From Clostridiales bacterium (GTDB lineage Bacteria > Bacillota > Clostridia > Peptostreptococcales > Anaerovoracaceae), in assembly GCA_003542355.1 (NCBI GenBank), contig DPKU01000111.1, positions 1 to 6,629 of the forward strand: a stretch of DNA of 6,629 bases. The letters run 5' to 3'. The notes beneath the pieces are model-generated. The model did not search any database. It was not told the origin of the DNA and was given only the letters and a program-made list of their open reading frames with translations. The position numbers and the translations under genes were made by a program. Shown here piece by piece: positions 1-6,558 of this stretch (positions are counted from its first letter, which is position 1; each line of letters starts with the position of its first letter).

Positions 1-651
1 GGCTCCAGAACACCGGTGGTATGCCCTCAGCGCATCACCGAAGATTTGGTCAACATGCTCAAGAAGTATCATCCGATCTGGCTGAACATGCACTTCAATC
101 ATCCCAAGGAAGTGACACCCGAAACAGAGGAAGCCTGCCGGAAACTGGCGGACGCCGGAATCCCCCTGGGCAACCAGTCCGTTCTGCTGCGGGGCGTCAA
201 CGACTGTCCGCATATCATGCGGGACCTGGTCCACGACCTGGTCCGGAACAGAGTGCGGCCGTACTATATTTATCAGTGCGACCTCTCCCTGGGCATCGAA
301 CATTTCAGAACTTCCGTGGCTGCCGGTATCGAGATCATCGAAGGCCTGCGGGGTCACACTTCCGGTTATGCGGTTCCCACGTTCGTCGTGGATGCACCGG
401 GCGGCGGCGGAAAGATCCCCGTCATGCCTCAGTACATTATTTCCCAGTCCCCCAACAAGGTGGTCCTGCGGAACTACGAAGGCGTTATTACGACCTATTC
501 GGAACCTGAACTGCCCAAGCTGGAATGCACCTGTGATTATTGCACGGGCAAGAAACACTACGAGTACGAAGGCGTGGAAGGACTCCATAGAGGACAGAGA
601 CTCTCTCTTGAGCCTCAGGACCTTCTCCGTCACAAACGCAACAAGAAATAG
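1..651 (+). CDS. kamA: Lysine 2,3-aminomutase, C-terminal half (5' end outside window)
   Basis: Radical-SAM, PLP-dependent enzyme converting L-lysine to L-beta-lysine, the first step of lysine fermentation; cytoplasmic. The frame is open from base 1 (GSRTPV...) with no start in the window. Aligned by eye to Clostridium subterminale SB4 KamA, the first codon is about residue 200 of about 415, so the CxxxCxxC iron-sulfur motif lies upstream. The lysine-recognition aspartates D293 (QCDLS, codon at 280) and D330 (VVDAP, codon at 391) are present. So are the PLP lysine K337 (PGGGGK, codon at 412) and the zinc cysteines C268 (VNDC) and C375/C377/C380 (CTCDYC), all at exactly the expected spacings. 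The two aspartates argue for lysine rather than glutamate 2,3-aminomutase. It ends at TAG 649-651, 75 bases before kamB. The truncation is a window-edge effect; the frame is intact. Residue numbers of the reference are from memory. Confidence 0.96.
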   Translation, partial: GSRTPVVCPQRITEDLVNMLKKYHPIWLNMHFNHPKEVTPETEEACRKLADAGIPLGNQSVLLRGVNDCPHIMRDLVHDLVRNRVRPYYIYQCDLSLGIEHFRTSVAAGIEIIEGLRGHTSGYAVPTFVVDAPGGGGKIPVMPQYIISQSPNKVVLRNYEGVITTYSEPELPKLECTCDYCTGKKHYEYEGVEGLHRGQRLSLEPQDLLRHKRNKK

Positions 652-677
652 TATAAGAGACACGAAAGACTGGATAA

Positions 678-707
678 GGGCGGAGCGATCCGCCCCATTC
701 AGTTTTT
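678..707 (+). promoter_or_regulatory. Intercistronic hairpin with GNRA tetraloop between kamA and kamB
   Basis: Bases 678-695 form a perfect 7-bp stem, GGGCGGA (678-684) paired with TCCGCCC (689-695), closed by a GCGA loop of the stable GNRA class. A TTTTT run lies at 703-707, seven bases after the stem. This is further than in a standard intrinsic terminator, so strong termination is doubtful. It sits between the kamA stop (649-651) and the kamB ribosome binding site (GGAG, 718-721). It could be a partial terminator or attenuator that sets kamA above kamBC, or an RNA-stability or processing element. The structure is seen; the role is inferred. Confidence 0.5.
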
Positions 708-726
708 CGTCCATACCGGAGCCCCA

Positions 727-1770
727 ATGAGCCTTCTCGATCAACTGAAAAATGAATACCGGACGCTGTCCATCGTTGGCATGGCCAAAAATTCCGGCAA
801 GACCACGACCCTCAACTACTTGCTGGAGGAAGCGTTTGACGAAGGCCTGGTTTTGGGCGTTACCTCCACAGGGCGAGACGGCGAAAGCACCGATCTGGTA
901 ACGGGGACCGATAAACCCAAAGTCTATCTGTTCACCGACACCATCGTGTCGGTGCCTGACAAGCTTTATGAAATGGCGGAAACCGGTCTGGAGATCCTGA
1001 AGAGGACCGAATACAGGACTGCCATGGGCAACGTGCTCATCTGCCGGGTCGCCGAAAGTGGTTACGTGCAGATCGCCGGTCCGGGCAGCATAAGAGAACA
1101 CAAAAAGCTTTGCGAAGAGATGCTGGGTTTCGGCGTGGACATGATCCTGATCGACGGCGCCATCGACCGAAAATCCATTGCGGCGCCTGAGACTTCAGAC
1201 GCCATTATCCTGGCCACCGGCGCGGTGATCTCCCGCAGCCTCAAAGTGGTGGTGGAAGAGACTGTGCACATCGTTTCCTTATATCAGACCGAACAGCTGA
1301 CAGACGAACAGGCGCTTTCTTTGCTGAATGATCCGCAAGAGGAAACCTTCTGTGTGGTGGTCATTGACGATGAATACAACATGAATGTGCTGTCGCTGCG
1401 CACCGGCCTGGGCGCCGGATCCCTGCTGAACGATGCCATTTGCGAGCACACAAAATATGTTTTTATATCCGGCGCCTTCACCGAGAGCATCATCGCCGGG
1501 ATCGATCCGAAGAAATTTCCGGGATTTACACTGATCCTGCCGGATCCCACCCGGATCTTCGTCGGAGCGATCAAATGGCAGCAGCTCAGAAAAAAAGGAT
1601 TCCAGATCCAGGTGCTGCGCAATATCAAAGTGGCAGCCGTCACCGTGAATCCCTTCGCCCCTGCGGGTTATGCTTTCGATCACCGGGAATTGCGCAACAG
1701 CATTGCCGGGGCTCTGCCGGGGATTCCGGTCTTTGATGTTCGGATGGGAGGTTTTGACACAGATGGGTAA
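727..1770 (+). CDS. kamB: KamB, P-loop protein of the lysine aminomutase operon (function unproven)
   Basis: 347-residue soluble protein with no signal peptide or membrane segment evident. A Walker A P-loop lies near the N-terminus (GMAKNSGKTT, residues 18-27), followed by a glycine/acidic loop (STGRDGEST, 47-55). A hydrophobic beta-strand ending in acidic residues (MILIDGAIDR, 139-148) is a plausible Walker B. This resembles SIMIBI-type nucleotide-binding folds. The C-terminal half (about 200-347) has no motif I recognise. The ATG at 727 follows GGAG (718-721) with a 5-base gap. Its stop overlaps the kamC start. Position between kamA and kamC matches the kamB gene of known lysine-fermentation clusters. 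Its biochemical role is not established as far as I know. I infer that it works with KamC on aminomutase maintenance. ATP versus GTP use cannot be told from the sequence. Confidence 0.85.
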   Translation: MSLLDQLKNEYRTLSIVGMAKNSGKTTTLNYLLEEAFDEGLVLGVTSTGRDGESTDLVTGTDKPKVYLFTDTIVSVPDKLYEMAETGLEILKRTEYRTAMGNVLICRVAESGYVQIAGPGSIREHKKLCEEMLGFGVDMILIDGAIDRKSIAAPETSDAIILATGAVISRSLKVVVEETVHIVSLYQTEQLTDEQALSLLNDPQEETFCVVVIDDEYNMNVLSLRTGLGAGSLLNDAICEHTKYVFISGAFTESIIAGIDPKKFPGFTLILPDPTRIFVGAIKWQQLRKKGFQIQVLRNIKVAAVTVNPFAPAGYAFDHRELRNSIAGALPGIPVFDVRMGGFDTDG

Positions 1771-3409
1771 AGCCACCGGCAAAATGCTGGTCAACACTAG
1801 GACCCGGAATGAAACCGGGTTTGAAAAAATCATGTCCGATATCGAAACCTGCACCGCCTACGGAGGCCAGCGAAAGAAGCAGCTGAAGCCTTTTTTGCCT
1901 GGCCAGGAGCAAGCGCTGAACCGGGAGTATGATCACACCGACGCACTGTGCAAAGCCGTCGGGAAACATCCCGAAGGCGTGGCGGAGATGATCGCCTGCC
2001 TCTGGCATATCAAGGAGATCGGACTCACGCTTTCCCGTTCGCTGAGTCAGACATTATCCGTAGTGGAACTCTTCGACATCAAGAACTTTTTGCTCCGCAC
2101 AGCAGAGCTTCGAGCATTGCTGCACAAGCTCACAGACAAAGTTCCCGAAACGTATCAGCTGATGGATACCGAGAAGCTTCTGGACCGCCTGGATCCTTCC
2201 GGCGAGCGGATCGATACGTTCTATATTTACGACGCTTTCAACCCGGTGCTGGCGGACCTGCGAAAAGAGAAACGCCAGCTGGAGCTCGACATGCGGAAGA
2301 TTCAAAAGCAGGTCCGCTCCGAGCTGGAGGATCGCCACGGCTTCCGAATGACACCGAAATGCGAGTTGCTGGTGCCCAAGGCGGACAAAGCGCTGAGCGA
2401 ACTGGCCTCCGGCCTTTCCGAGCTGCGCAGGATCGACGAAGACTACATGACCGTGATGTACAGCATCACGCCCAATGCCCAGATGGATGAGATCACCAGA
2501 CGAAGAGAAGACCTGGAAGCGAAGATTGAGGCAGAGGAGGAAATCGTCTGCAGGGATCTGACTGCGGAAGTTGCCCGTTGGGAAAAAGATCTACGATTCA
2601 ACTGCGGCATCATCGGAAATCTGGACTTCGGACTGGGAAAGGCCCGGTACGCGGTGATGCGCCATTGCGTTCGGCCGGAGATATGCGAGGCGCACGTCCT
2701 AATGATCGAAGAAGGTCGACACCTTCTGGTGGAAGAGATCCTTTCCGGACAAAAGAAGACTTATTGCCCGGTGGACGTGGAACTGACCACTGGCGTCACG
2801 GCCATCACCGGAGCAAACATGGGCGGCAAGACCATTTCCCTGAAAATGATGGGACAAGTGGCGCTTCTGGCCCAGTACGGCTTGTATGTCCCTTGCAGCA
2901 AAGCGCTCGTGGGACTGTCCAACTACGTGCACATCCTGGTGGGCGACGGTCAGAACGTTCAGCGTGGTCTGTCCAGTTTTGGCAGTGAGATGGAAGAACT
3001 CCGGGAGATCCTGGACAACGCTCTGGATCGATCTTTGATCCTGATCGACGAGATCGCCTCGGGCACCAACCCCACAGAAGGACTGGCGCTGACGAAAAGC
3101 TTTATCAACTATTTTGCGGGCAAGCCCTATATCACAATTCTCACCACGCACTTCGACCATGCGACGGTGGGTGAGCATATCGTCAATTTGCAGGTGCGGG
3201 GGCTGTCCGGCGCCGACTTCGACCGATTGTACCGGGAACTGGCCCATGCCAACCGGCGGGAACGAATCGAGATCATCGCCAAATACACCGATTACCGGCT
3301 CATGCGAGTCGACCGTATGGACCAGGTGCCGCGAGAGGCCCTGAACATCGCTAAAATGCTGGGGGTCTACCCCGAGATCATAGACGGAGCAAAAAAATAT
3401 TTGGTATAA
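1763..3409 (+). CDS. kamC: KamC, MutS-like ATPase of the lysine aminomutase operon
   Basis: 548-residue protein with a C-terminal MutS-family ATPase domain. It has Walker A GANMGGKT (350-357; MutS has TGPNMGGKST), a signature-like SSF (404-406; STF in MutS), Walker B plus D-loop LILIDEIASGT (425-435; DELGRGT in MutS) and a TTHF H-loop (461-464). The N-terminal part is mostly helical with charged, coiled-coil-like stretches at about 164-193 and 242-278, recalling the MutS lever/clamp. At about 550 residues it is much shorter than MutS (about 850) and shows no N-terminal mismatch-recognition domain and no Smr tail. The ATG at 1763 is chosen because GGGAGG (1746-1751) precedes it by 11 bases; the frame is open back to 1670 inside kamB, and TTG 1754 is too close to that site. 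It overlaps kamB by 8 bases, so coupling is likely. A role in aminomutase reactivation rather than DNA repair is inferred from context. Confidence 0.9.
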   Translation: MGKATGKMLVNTRTRNETGFEKIMSDIETCTAYGGQRKKQLKPFLPGQEQALNREYDHTDALCKAVGKHPEGVAEMIACLWHIKEIGLTLSRSLSQTLSVVELFDIKNFLLRTAELRALLHKLTDKVPETYQLMDTEKLLDRLDPSGERIDTFYIYDAFNPVLADLRKEKRQLELDMRKIQKQVRSELEDRHGFRMTPKCELLVPKADKALSELASGLSELRRIDEDYMTVMYSITPNAQMDEITRRREDLEAKIEAEEEIVCRDLTAEVARWEKDLRFNCGIIGNLDFGLGKARYAVMRHCVRPEICEAHVLMIEEGRHLLVEEILSGQKKTYCPVDVELTTGVTAITGANMGGKTISLKMMGQVALLAQYGLYVPCSKALVGLSNYVHILVGDGQNVQRGLSSFGSEMEELREILDNALDRSLILIDEIASGTNPTEGLALTKSFINYFAGKPYITILTTHFDHATVGEHIVNLQVRGLSGADFDRLYRELAHANRRERIEIIAKYTDYRLMRVDRMDQVPREALNIAKMLGVYPEIIDGAKKYLV

Positions 3410-3410
3410 T
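3381..3410 (+). promoter_or_regulatory. Probable sigma-A promoter for kamDE inside the 3' end of kamC
   Basis: A perfect -10 box TATAAT (3405-3410) carries an extended -10 TG (3402-3403), giving TGGTATAAT. The TAA inside it is the kamC stop codon. Eighteen bases upstream of the -10 is TAGACG (3381-3386), a 4/6 match to TTGACA. The spacer is A-rich (3391-3398). A transcript would start near 3417 and give a leader of about 50 bases to the kamD ATG, with AGGAG at 3454-3458. The leader is too short for a cobalamin riboswitch. This would allow the abundant mutase subunits to be made above KamB/KamC levels. Sequence match only; not proven active. Confidence 0.55.
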
Positions 3411-3465
3411 CCAAAGAATGGTTATCAATCAACCGATTTTAAATAACTGACGAAGGAGAAAGAGG

Positions 3466-5022
3466 ATGACGAGCAAATTGAACTTAGATCCGAAAGTCAT
3501 CGACAGCGCAAGGACTTCCGCAGCCCACATTGCGCAGAGTATGCAGGAATTTATCGACAAGCATACGACGGTGTCTACGGAACGTACGATCCTGAGACTT
3601 TTGGGGATCGACGGCATCGATGATGTAGAACGGCCGCTGCCCAACGTGATCGTCGATGCGGTAAAGGATGCGGGTGGACTTCCCCGGGGTGTGGCCTACT
3701 GGATTGGCAATGCCATTATCCAGACCGGAAAGAAGCCCCAGGAAATCGCCGATGCCATCGGCCGTGGTGAACTGGATCTGATGAAGCTGGAGCAAGGCAG
3801 CGCAGAAGACGCAGCCAAGGCCATTGAACCTTATGTGAACGAAGCGTTGCAGACGATCCGCGCGCAGACCGAAAAGAGAAATGAATACCTGGCGACGATC
3901 GGAGAAGGCAGGAGGCCGTATCTCTATGTGATCGTGGCTACCGGAAACATTTACGAAGACGTGATCCAGGCCCAGGCTGCCGCACGTCAGGGTGCGGATA
4001 TCATCGCCGTCATCCGGACCACAGCCCAGTCTCTGCTGGATTATGTTCCCTATGGACCTACTACCGAAGGCTTCGGTGGTACCTATGCTACCCAGGAGAA
4101 TTTCCGGATCATGCGGAAAGCACTGGACGAAGTGGGCGAAGACATCGGACGGTATATCCGTTTGTGCAACTACTGTTCCGGTCTGTGTATGCCGGAGATC
4201 GCAGCAATGGGCGCCGTGGAAAGACTGGACGTGATGCTCAACGATGCGCTCTACGGGATCCTCTTCCGGGACATCAACATGCAGCGGACGATCATCGATC
4301 AGTTCTTCTCCAGGGTGATCATCGGATACTGCGGCATCATCTTCAACTCGGGAGAAGACAACTACCTGACCACCGACGACGCCATCGAATCGGCCCATAC
4401 CGTTCTGGCTTCTCAAATGATGAACGAGCAGTTCGCCGTTCTGGCCAACATCCGCGAAGAGCAGATGGGTCTGGGACACGCTTTTGAAATGGATCCGGAT
4501 ACGGAAAACGGCTTCCTGATGGAACTGGCCCAGGCGCAGATGGCCAAGGAAATCTTTCCCAGGGCTTCGCTCAAATACATGCCGCCTACCAAGTTTATGA
4601 CCGGAAACATTTTCCGCGGACATATCCAGGATGCGTTGTTCAACCTGATCGCCGTCTGGACCGGCCAGTCCCTGCAGCTGCTGGGCATGCTCACCGAAGC
4701 TCTGCACACCCCCCATCTCCACGACAGAATGCTGTCCATCGAAAATGCGAAATACATTTTCAACAACGCCAGAGATATCGGGGAAGAAGTTGAATTTAAA
4801 AAAGGCGGAATGATCCAGACGCGGGCACAAAAGGTACTTAAAGACGCCGAAGAGCTCCTTTCTCAAATCGAGAAGGACGGGTTGTTCCCCACCATCGAAG
4901 CTGGAAAATTCGCTGCCGTCAAGCGCCCCCTGAATGGTGGGAAGGGCTTGGCCGGCGTGTGCAAAAAAGACGGGATGTATTTCAATCCGTTTATCGAGAA
5001 AATGTTAGGAGGTGCCAAGTAA
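3466..5022 (+). CDS. kamD: Lysine 5,6-aminomutase alpha subunit (PLP-binding TIM barrel)
   Basis: 518 residues, the usual KamD length. With KamE it migrates the terminal amino group of L-beta-lysine or D-lysine to the neighbouring carbon, using PLP and adenosylcobalamin. PLP and substrate contacts remembered from the Clostridium sticklandii structure fall at the same numbers here: R184 (AVIR), S189, S238 (CNYCS), Y263 and R268 (YGILFR), N299 (EDN) and K370 (SLK). The PLP-holding lysine is in the beta subunit. The separate 518 + 257 residue subunits exclude D-ornithine 4,5-aminomutase, which has a small OraS and a large fused OraE. The ATG at 3466 has AGGAG (3454-3458) seven bases upstream. 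It is 56 bases after kamC, behind a likely promoter. Its TAA shares a base with the kamE ATG. No frame damage is seen. Confidence 0.97.
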   Translation: MTSKLNLDPKVIDSARTSAAHIAQSMQEFIDKHTTVSTERTILRLLGIDGIDDVERPLPNVIVDAVKDAGGLPRGVAYWIGNAIIQTGKKPQEIADAIGRGELDLMKLEQGSAEDAAKAIEPYVNEALQTIRAQTEKRNEYLATIGEGRRPYLYVIVATGNIYEDVIQAQAAARQGADIIAVIRTTAQSLLDYVPYGPTTEGFGGTYATQENFRIMRKALDEVGEDIGRYIRLCNYCSGLCMPEIAAMGAVERLDVMLNDALYGILFRDINMQRTIIDQFFSRVIIGYCGIIFNSGEDNYLTTDDAIESAHTVLASQMMNEQFAVLANIREEQMGLGHAFEMDPDTENGFLMELAQAQMAKEIFPRASLKYMPPTKFMTGNIFRGHIQDALFNLIAVWTGQSLQLLGMLTEALHTPHLHDRMLSIENAKYIFNNARDIGEEVEFKKGGMIQTRAQKVLKDAEELLSQIEKDGLFPTIEAGKFAAVKRPLNGGKGLAGVCKKDGMYFNPFIEKMLGGAK

Positions 5023-5795
5023 TGAGTCACCCGAATACAACTGCTATGAGCAAAGTGGATATCACAAAGGTGAAGCCCTACGGCGACACCCTGAATGACG
5101 GAATGGTCCAGATGAGCTTTACGCTTCCGATCCCCGACGGCGAGGAAGCAAAAGAAGCGGCCAGGATCCTGGCAAAGAAAATGGGACTGGACGAACCTGC
5201 GGTAGTCTATCACAAAGATCTGGGCATCGGTTACACCTATTTTATCGTATACGGAAAATGTCAGCATACCGTTGATTTTTCCACGATCAAAGTGACCAAG
5301 GTGGAAGTGGATGTGATGGATCGACTGGAATGCGAAAAGTACATCGAAGACAATATCAAACGGCCGGTGGTCATGATCGGCGCCTCCACGGGATCGGACG
5401 CACACACCGTAGGCATCGATGCCATTATGAACATGAAGGGCTTCCACGGTCACTTTGGATTGGAACGCTATCATGGCGTCGAGGCCATCAATATGGGATC
5501 CCAGGTGCCCAACGAAGAGCTGATTGCCAAAGCCATCGAAATGCATGCCGATGCGATCCTGATCTCTCAGACCGTAACCCAGAAGGATGTACACATCGCA
5601 AATTTGACAAACATGGTGGAGCTGTGCGAAGCGGAAGGCATCCGGGACAAAGTGCTGCTGCTCTGCGGCGGTCCTCGTATTTCTCATGAGCTGGCCCAGG
5701 AATTGGGCTTTGATGCAGGCTTCGGTGCCGAGACCCATGCCGAAGACGTGGCTTCCTTCGTGCTTACCGAGCTGGTCGCCAGAAAGCGGATATAG
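5022..5795 (+). CDS. kamE: Lysine 5,6-aminomutase beta subunit (adenosylcobalamin-binding)
   Basis: 257 residues. A small N-terminal dimerisation region (about 1-100) is followed by a Rossmann-like B12 domain (about 113-255). The base-off/His-on motif DAHTVG (126-131) supplies the axial cobalt ligand H128 (codon 5403-5405). K139 (codon 5436-5438) lies eleven residues later, the same spacing as H133 and K144 of the C. sticklandii enzyme, so it is the PLP Schiff-base lysine. CGGPRIS (215-221) fits the later glycine-rich part of the B12 site. The ATG at 5022 is preferred over upstream in-frame starts inside kamD because AGGAGG (5007-5012) lies nine bases before it, and the TAATG junction with kamD implies coupled, roughly equimolar synthesis with the alpha subunit. 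Complete and undamaged. Confidence 0.97.
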   Translation: MSHPNTTAMSKVDITKVKPYGDTLNDGMVQMSFTLPIPDGEEAKEAARILAKKMGLDEPAVVYHKDLGIGYTYFIVYGKCQHTVDFSTIKVTKVEVDVMDRLECEKYIEDNIKRPVVMIGASTGSDAHTVGIDAIMNMKGFHGHFGLERYHGVEAINMGSQVPNEELIAKAIEMHADAILISQTVTQKDVHIANLTNMVELCEAEGIRDKVLLLCGGPRISHELAQELGFDAGFGAETHAEDVASFVLTELVARKRI

Positions 5796-5803
5796 TGAGT
5801 GAA

Positions 5804-6508
5804 ATGAAGAATGCACTTGGCGTTTTAGGTGGGATGGGACCTCTGGCCTCTCAATTGCTGTACCGCAGGATCACTGAAAAGACGATGGCAATGAAAGATC
5901 AGGATCATATCGACTTGATCCTTTTAAGTCACGCTACCATGCCGGACCGGACCGAGGCGATCCTAAGCGGAGAGACTCAGGCAGTGCACGATTTGCTGCT
6001 GCAGGATTGTAAAACCCTGGAATTGTTAGGTTGCAAGGGAATTGCAGTAGCTTGCAATACAGCGCACTACTTCATTCATCGGTTCGAAGAGCAGCTGAAC
6101 ATTCCTGTGATCAGCATGATTCGGGAGGCTGCGGAGGAGCTTGCGAAGACCCGCCCTTGCGGACGTATCGTGATCCTGGCCACCGACGGAACGATCCAAA
6201 CAGGGCTGTACCAAGAGGCTTTGAAGGGCAAAGGACTTGATGCTTGGATTCCGGACTGCGAAGTGCAGCAGGCGGTGATGAATCTGATCTATGGATGCAT
6301 TAAAAAAGGGCAGCCTTCTGATGAAGATGCGCTGAAGCGGATCGACGAAGGAGTTCGGGCTGCAGGTTGTGTAGGCGCATTGCTGGCTTGCACGGAGCTG
6401 TCGGTGATCGGCCGGGAAATGAAATTGGACGAGTTTTACCTGGATCCGATGGAAGTTCTGGCAGACCGGGTCGTGTCTTTTATGGATAAGGAACTTCGGA
6501 AGGCGTAA
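5804..6508 (+). CDS. Asp/Glu racemase superfamily amino acid racemase; lysine racemase is possible
   Basis: 234 residues, a normal length for PLP-independent Asp/Glu/hydantoin-type racemases. Family marks are the N-terminal GVLGGMGPLAS (6-16), MPDRT (46-50), the first catalytic cysteine in ACNTAH (C84) and the second in ACTEL (C196). Both cysteines of the two-base mechanism are present. ACNTAH/ACTEL resembles aspartate or broad-spectrum racemases (YgeA, RacX) more than cell-wall MurI. The ATG at 5804 aligns best with the family start; a GTG at 5795, sharing a base with the kamE stop (TAGTG), would add three residues, and neither start has a strong ribosome site. It is the last operon gene before the terminator. 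KamDE accepts D-lysine and B. subtilis RacX is reported to favour Arg/Lys/Orn, so lysine racemisation is plausible but unproven; the substrate cannot be read from the sequence. Confidence 0.88.
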   Translation: MKNALGVLGGMGPLASQLLYRRITEKTMAMKDQDHIDLILLSHATMPDRTEAILSGETQAVHDLLLQDCKTLELLGCKGIAVACNTAHYFIHRFEEQLNIPVISMIREAAEELAKTRPCGRIVILATDGTIQTGLYQEALKGKGLDAWIPDCEVQQAVMNLIYGCIKKGQPSDEDALKRIDEGVRAAGCVGALLACTELSVIGREMKLDEFYLDPMEVLADRVVSFMDKELRKA

Positions 6509-6510
6509 CA

Positions 6511-6541
6511 AAAGCCCGGTCAAAAGACCGGGCTTTTTGTT
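6511..6541 (+). terminator. Strong intrinsic terminator, probably bidirectional
   Basis: AAAGCCCGGTC (6511-6521) pairs perfectly with GACCGGGCTTT (6526-6536) around an AAAA loop, and the hairpin runs into TTTTTGTTA. The left flank TAACAAAA, which includes the racemase stop codon, mirrors the right flank TTTTTGTTA with one extra T. Read on the minus strand, the hairpin is therefore also followed by a T-run. It lies between the racemase and a convergent minus-strand gene and would end both transcripts. Confidence 0.93.
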
Positions 6542-6558
6542 ACGAAGCATTGGACAGC

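Noticed and set aside
1670..1762. Upstream extension of kamC into kamB
   Set aside because: It would add 31 residues unrelated to the family and a 100-base overlap; the ATG at 1763 has a good ribosome site (GGGAGG) eleven bases upstream.
3410..3465. Possible cobalamin riboswitch ahead of the B12-dependent mutase
   Set aside because: The gap is only 56 bases and has no B12-box-like conserved sequence; only a weak GGTT/AACC pairing at 3420-3434 was seen.
3484..4866. Very long open frame (460 codons) on the minus strand opposite kamD
   Set aside because: Its translation is histidine- and phenylalanine-rich and family-free, as expected from the antisense of a GC-biased gene. The + strand carries a fully validated KamD with every active-site residue.
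4959..5021. Upstream extension of kamE into kamD
   Set aside because: The added residues are the out-of-frame reading of the kamD C-terminus; ATG 5022 with AGGAGG nine bases upstream gives the usual KamE length.
3466..5795. D-ornithine 4,5-aminomutase (OraS/OraE)
   Set aside because: Subunit sizes (518 and 257) and the separation of the TIM-barrel and B12 domains match KamD/KamE, not the small OraS plus fused large OraE.
4863..5816. 317-codon minus-strand open frame opposite kamE
   Set aside because: Antisense shadow of kamE; composition is skewed to His/Phe/Gly with no motif, and KamE is certain on the + strand.
5804..6508. Cell-wall glutamate racemase MurI
   Set aside because: The ACNTAH and ACTEL contexts and the GVLGGMGPLAS N-terminus fit the aspartate/broad-spectrum group, and the operon context is catabolic.
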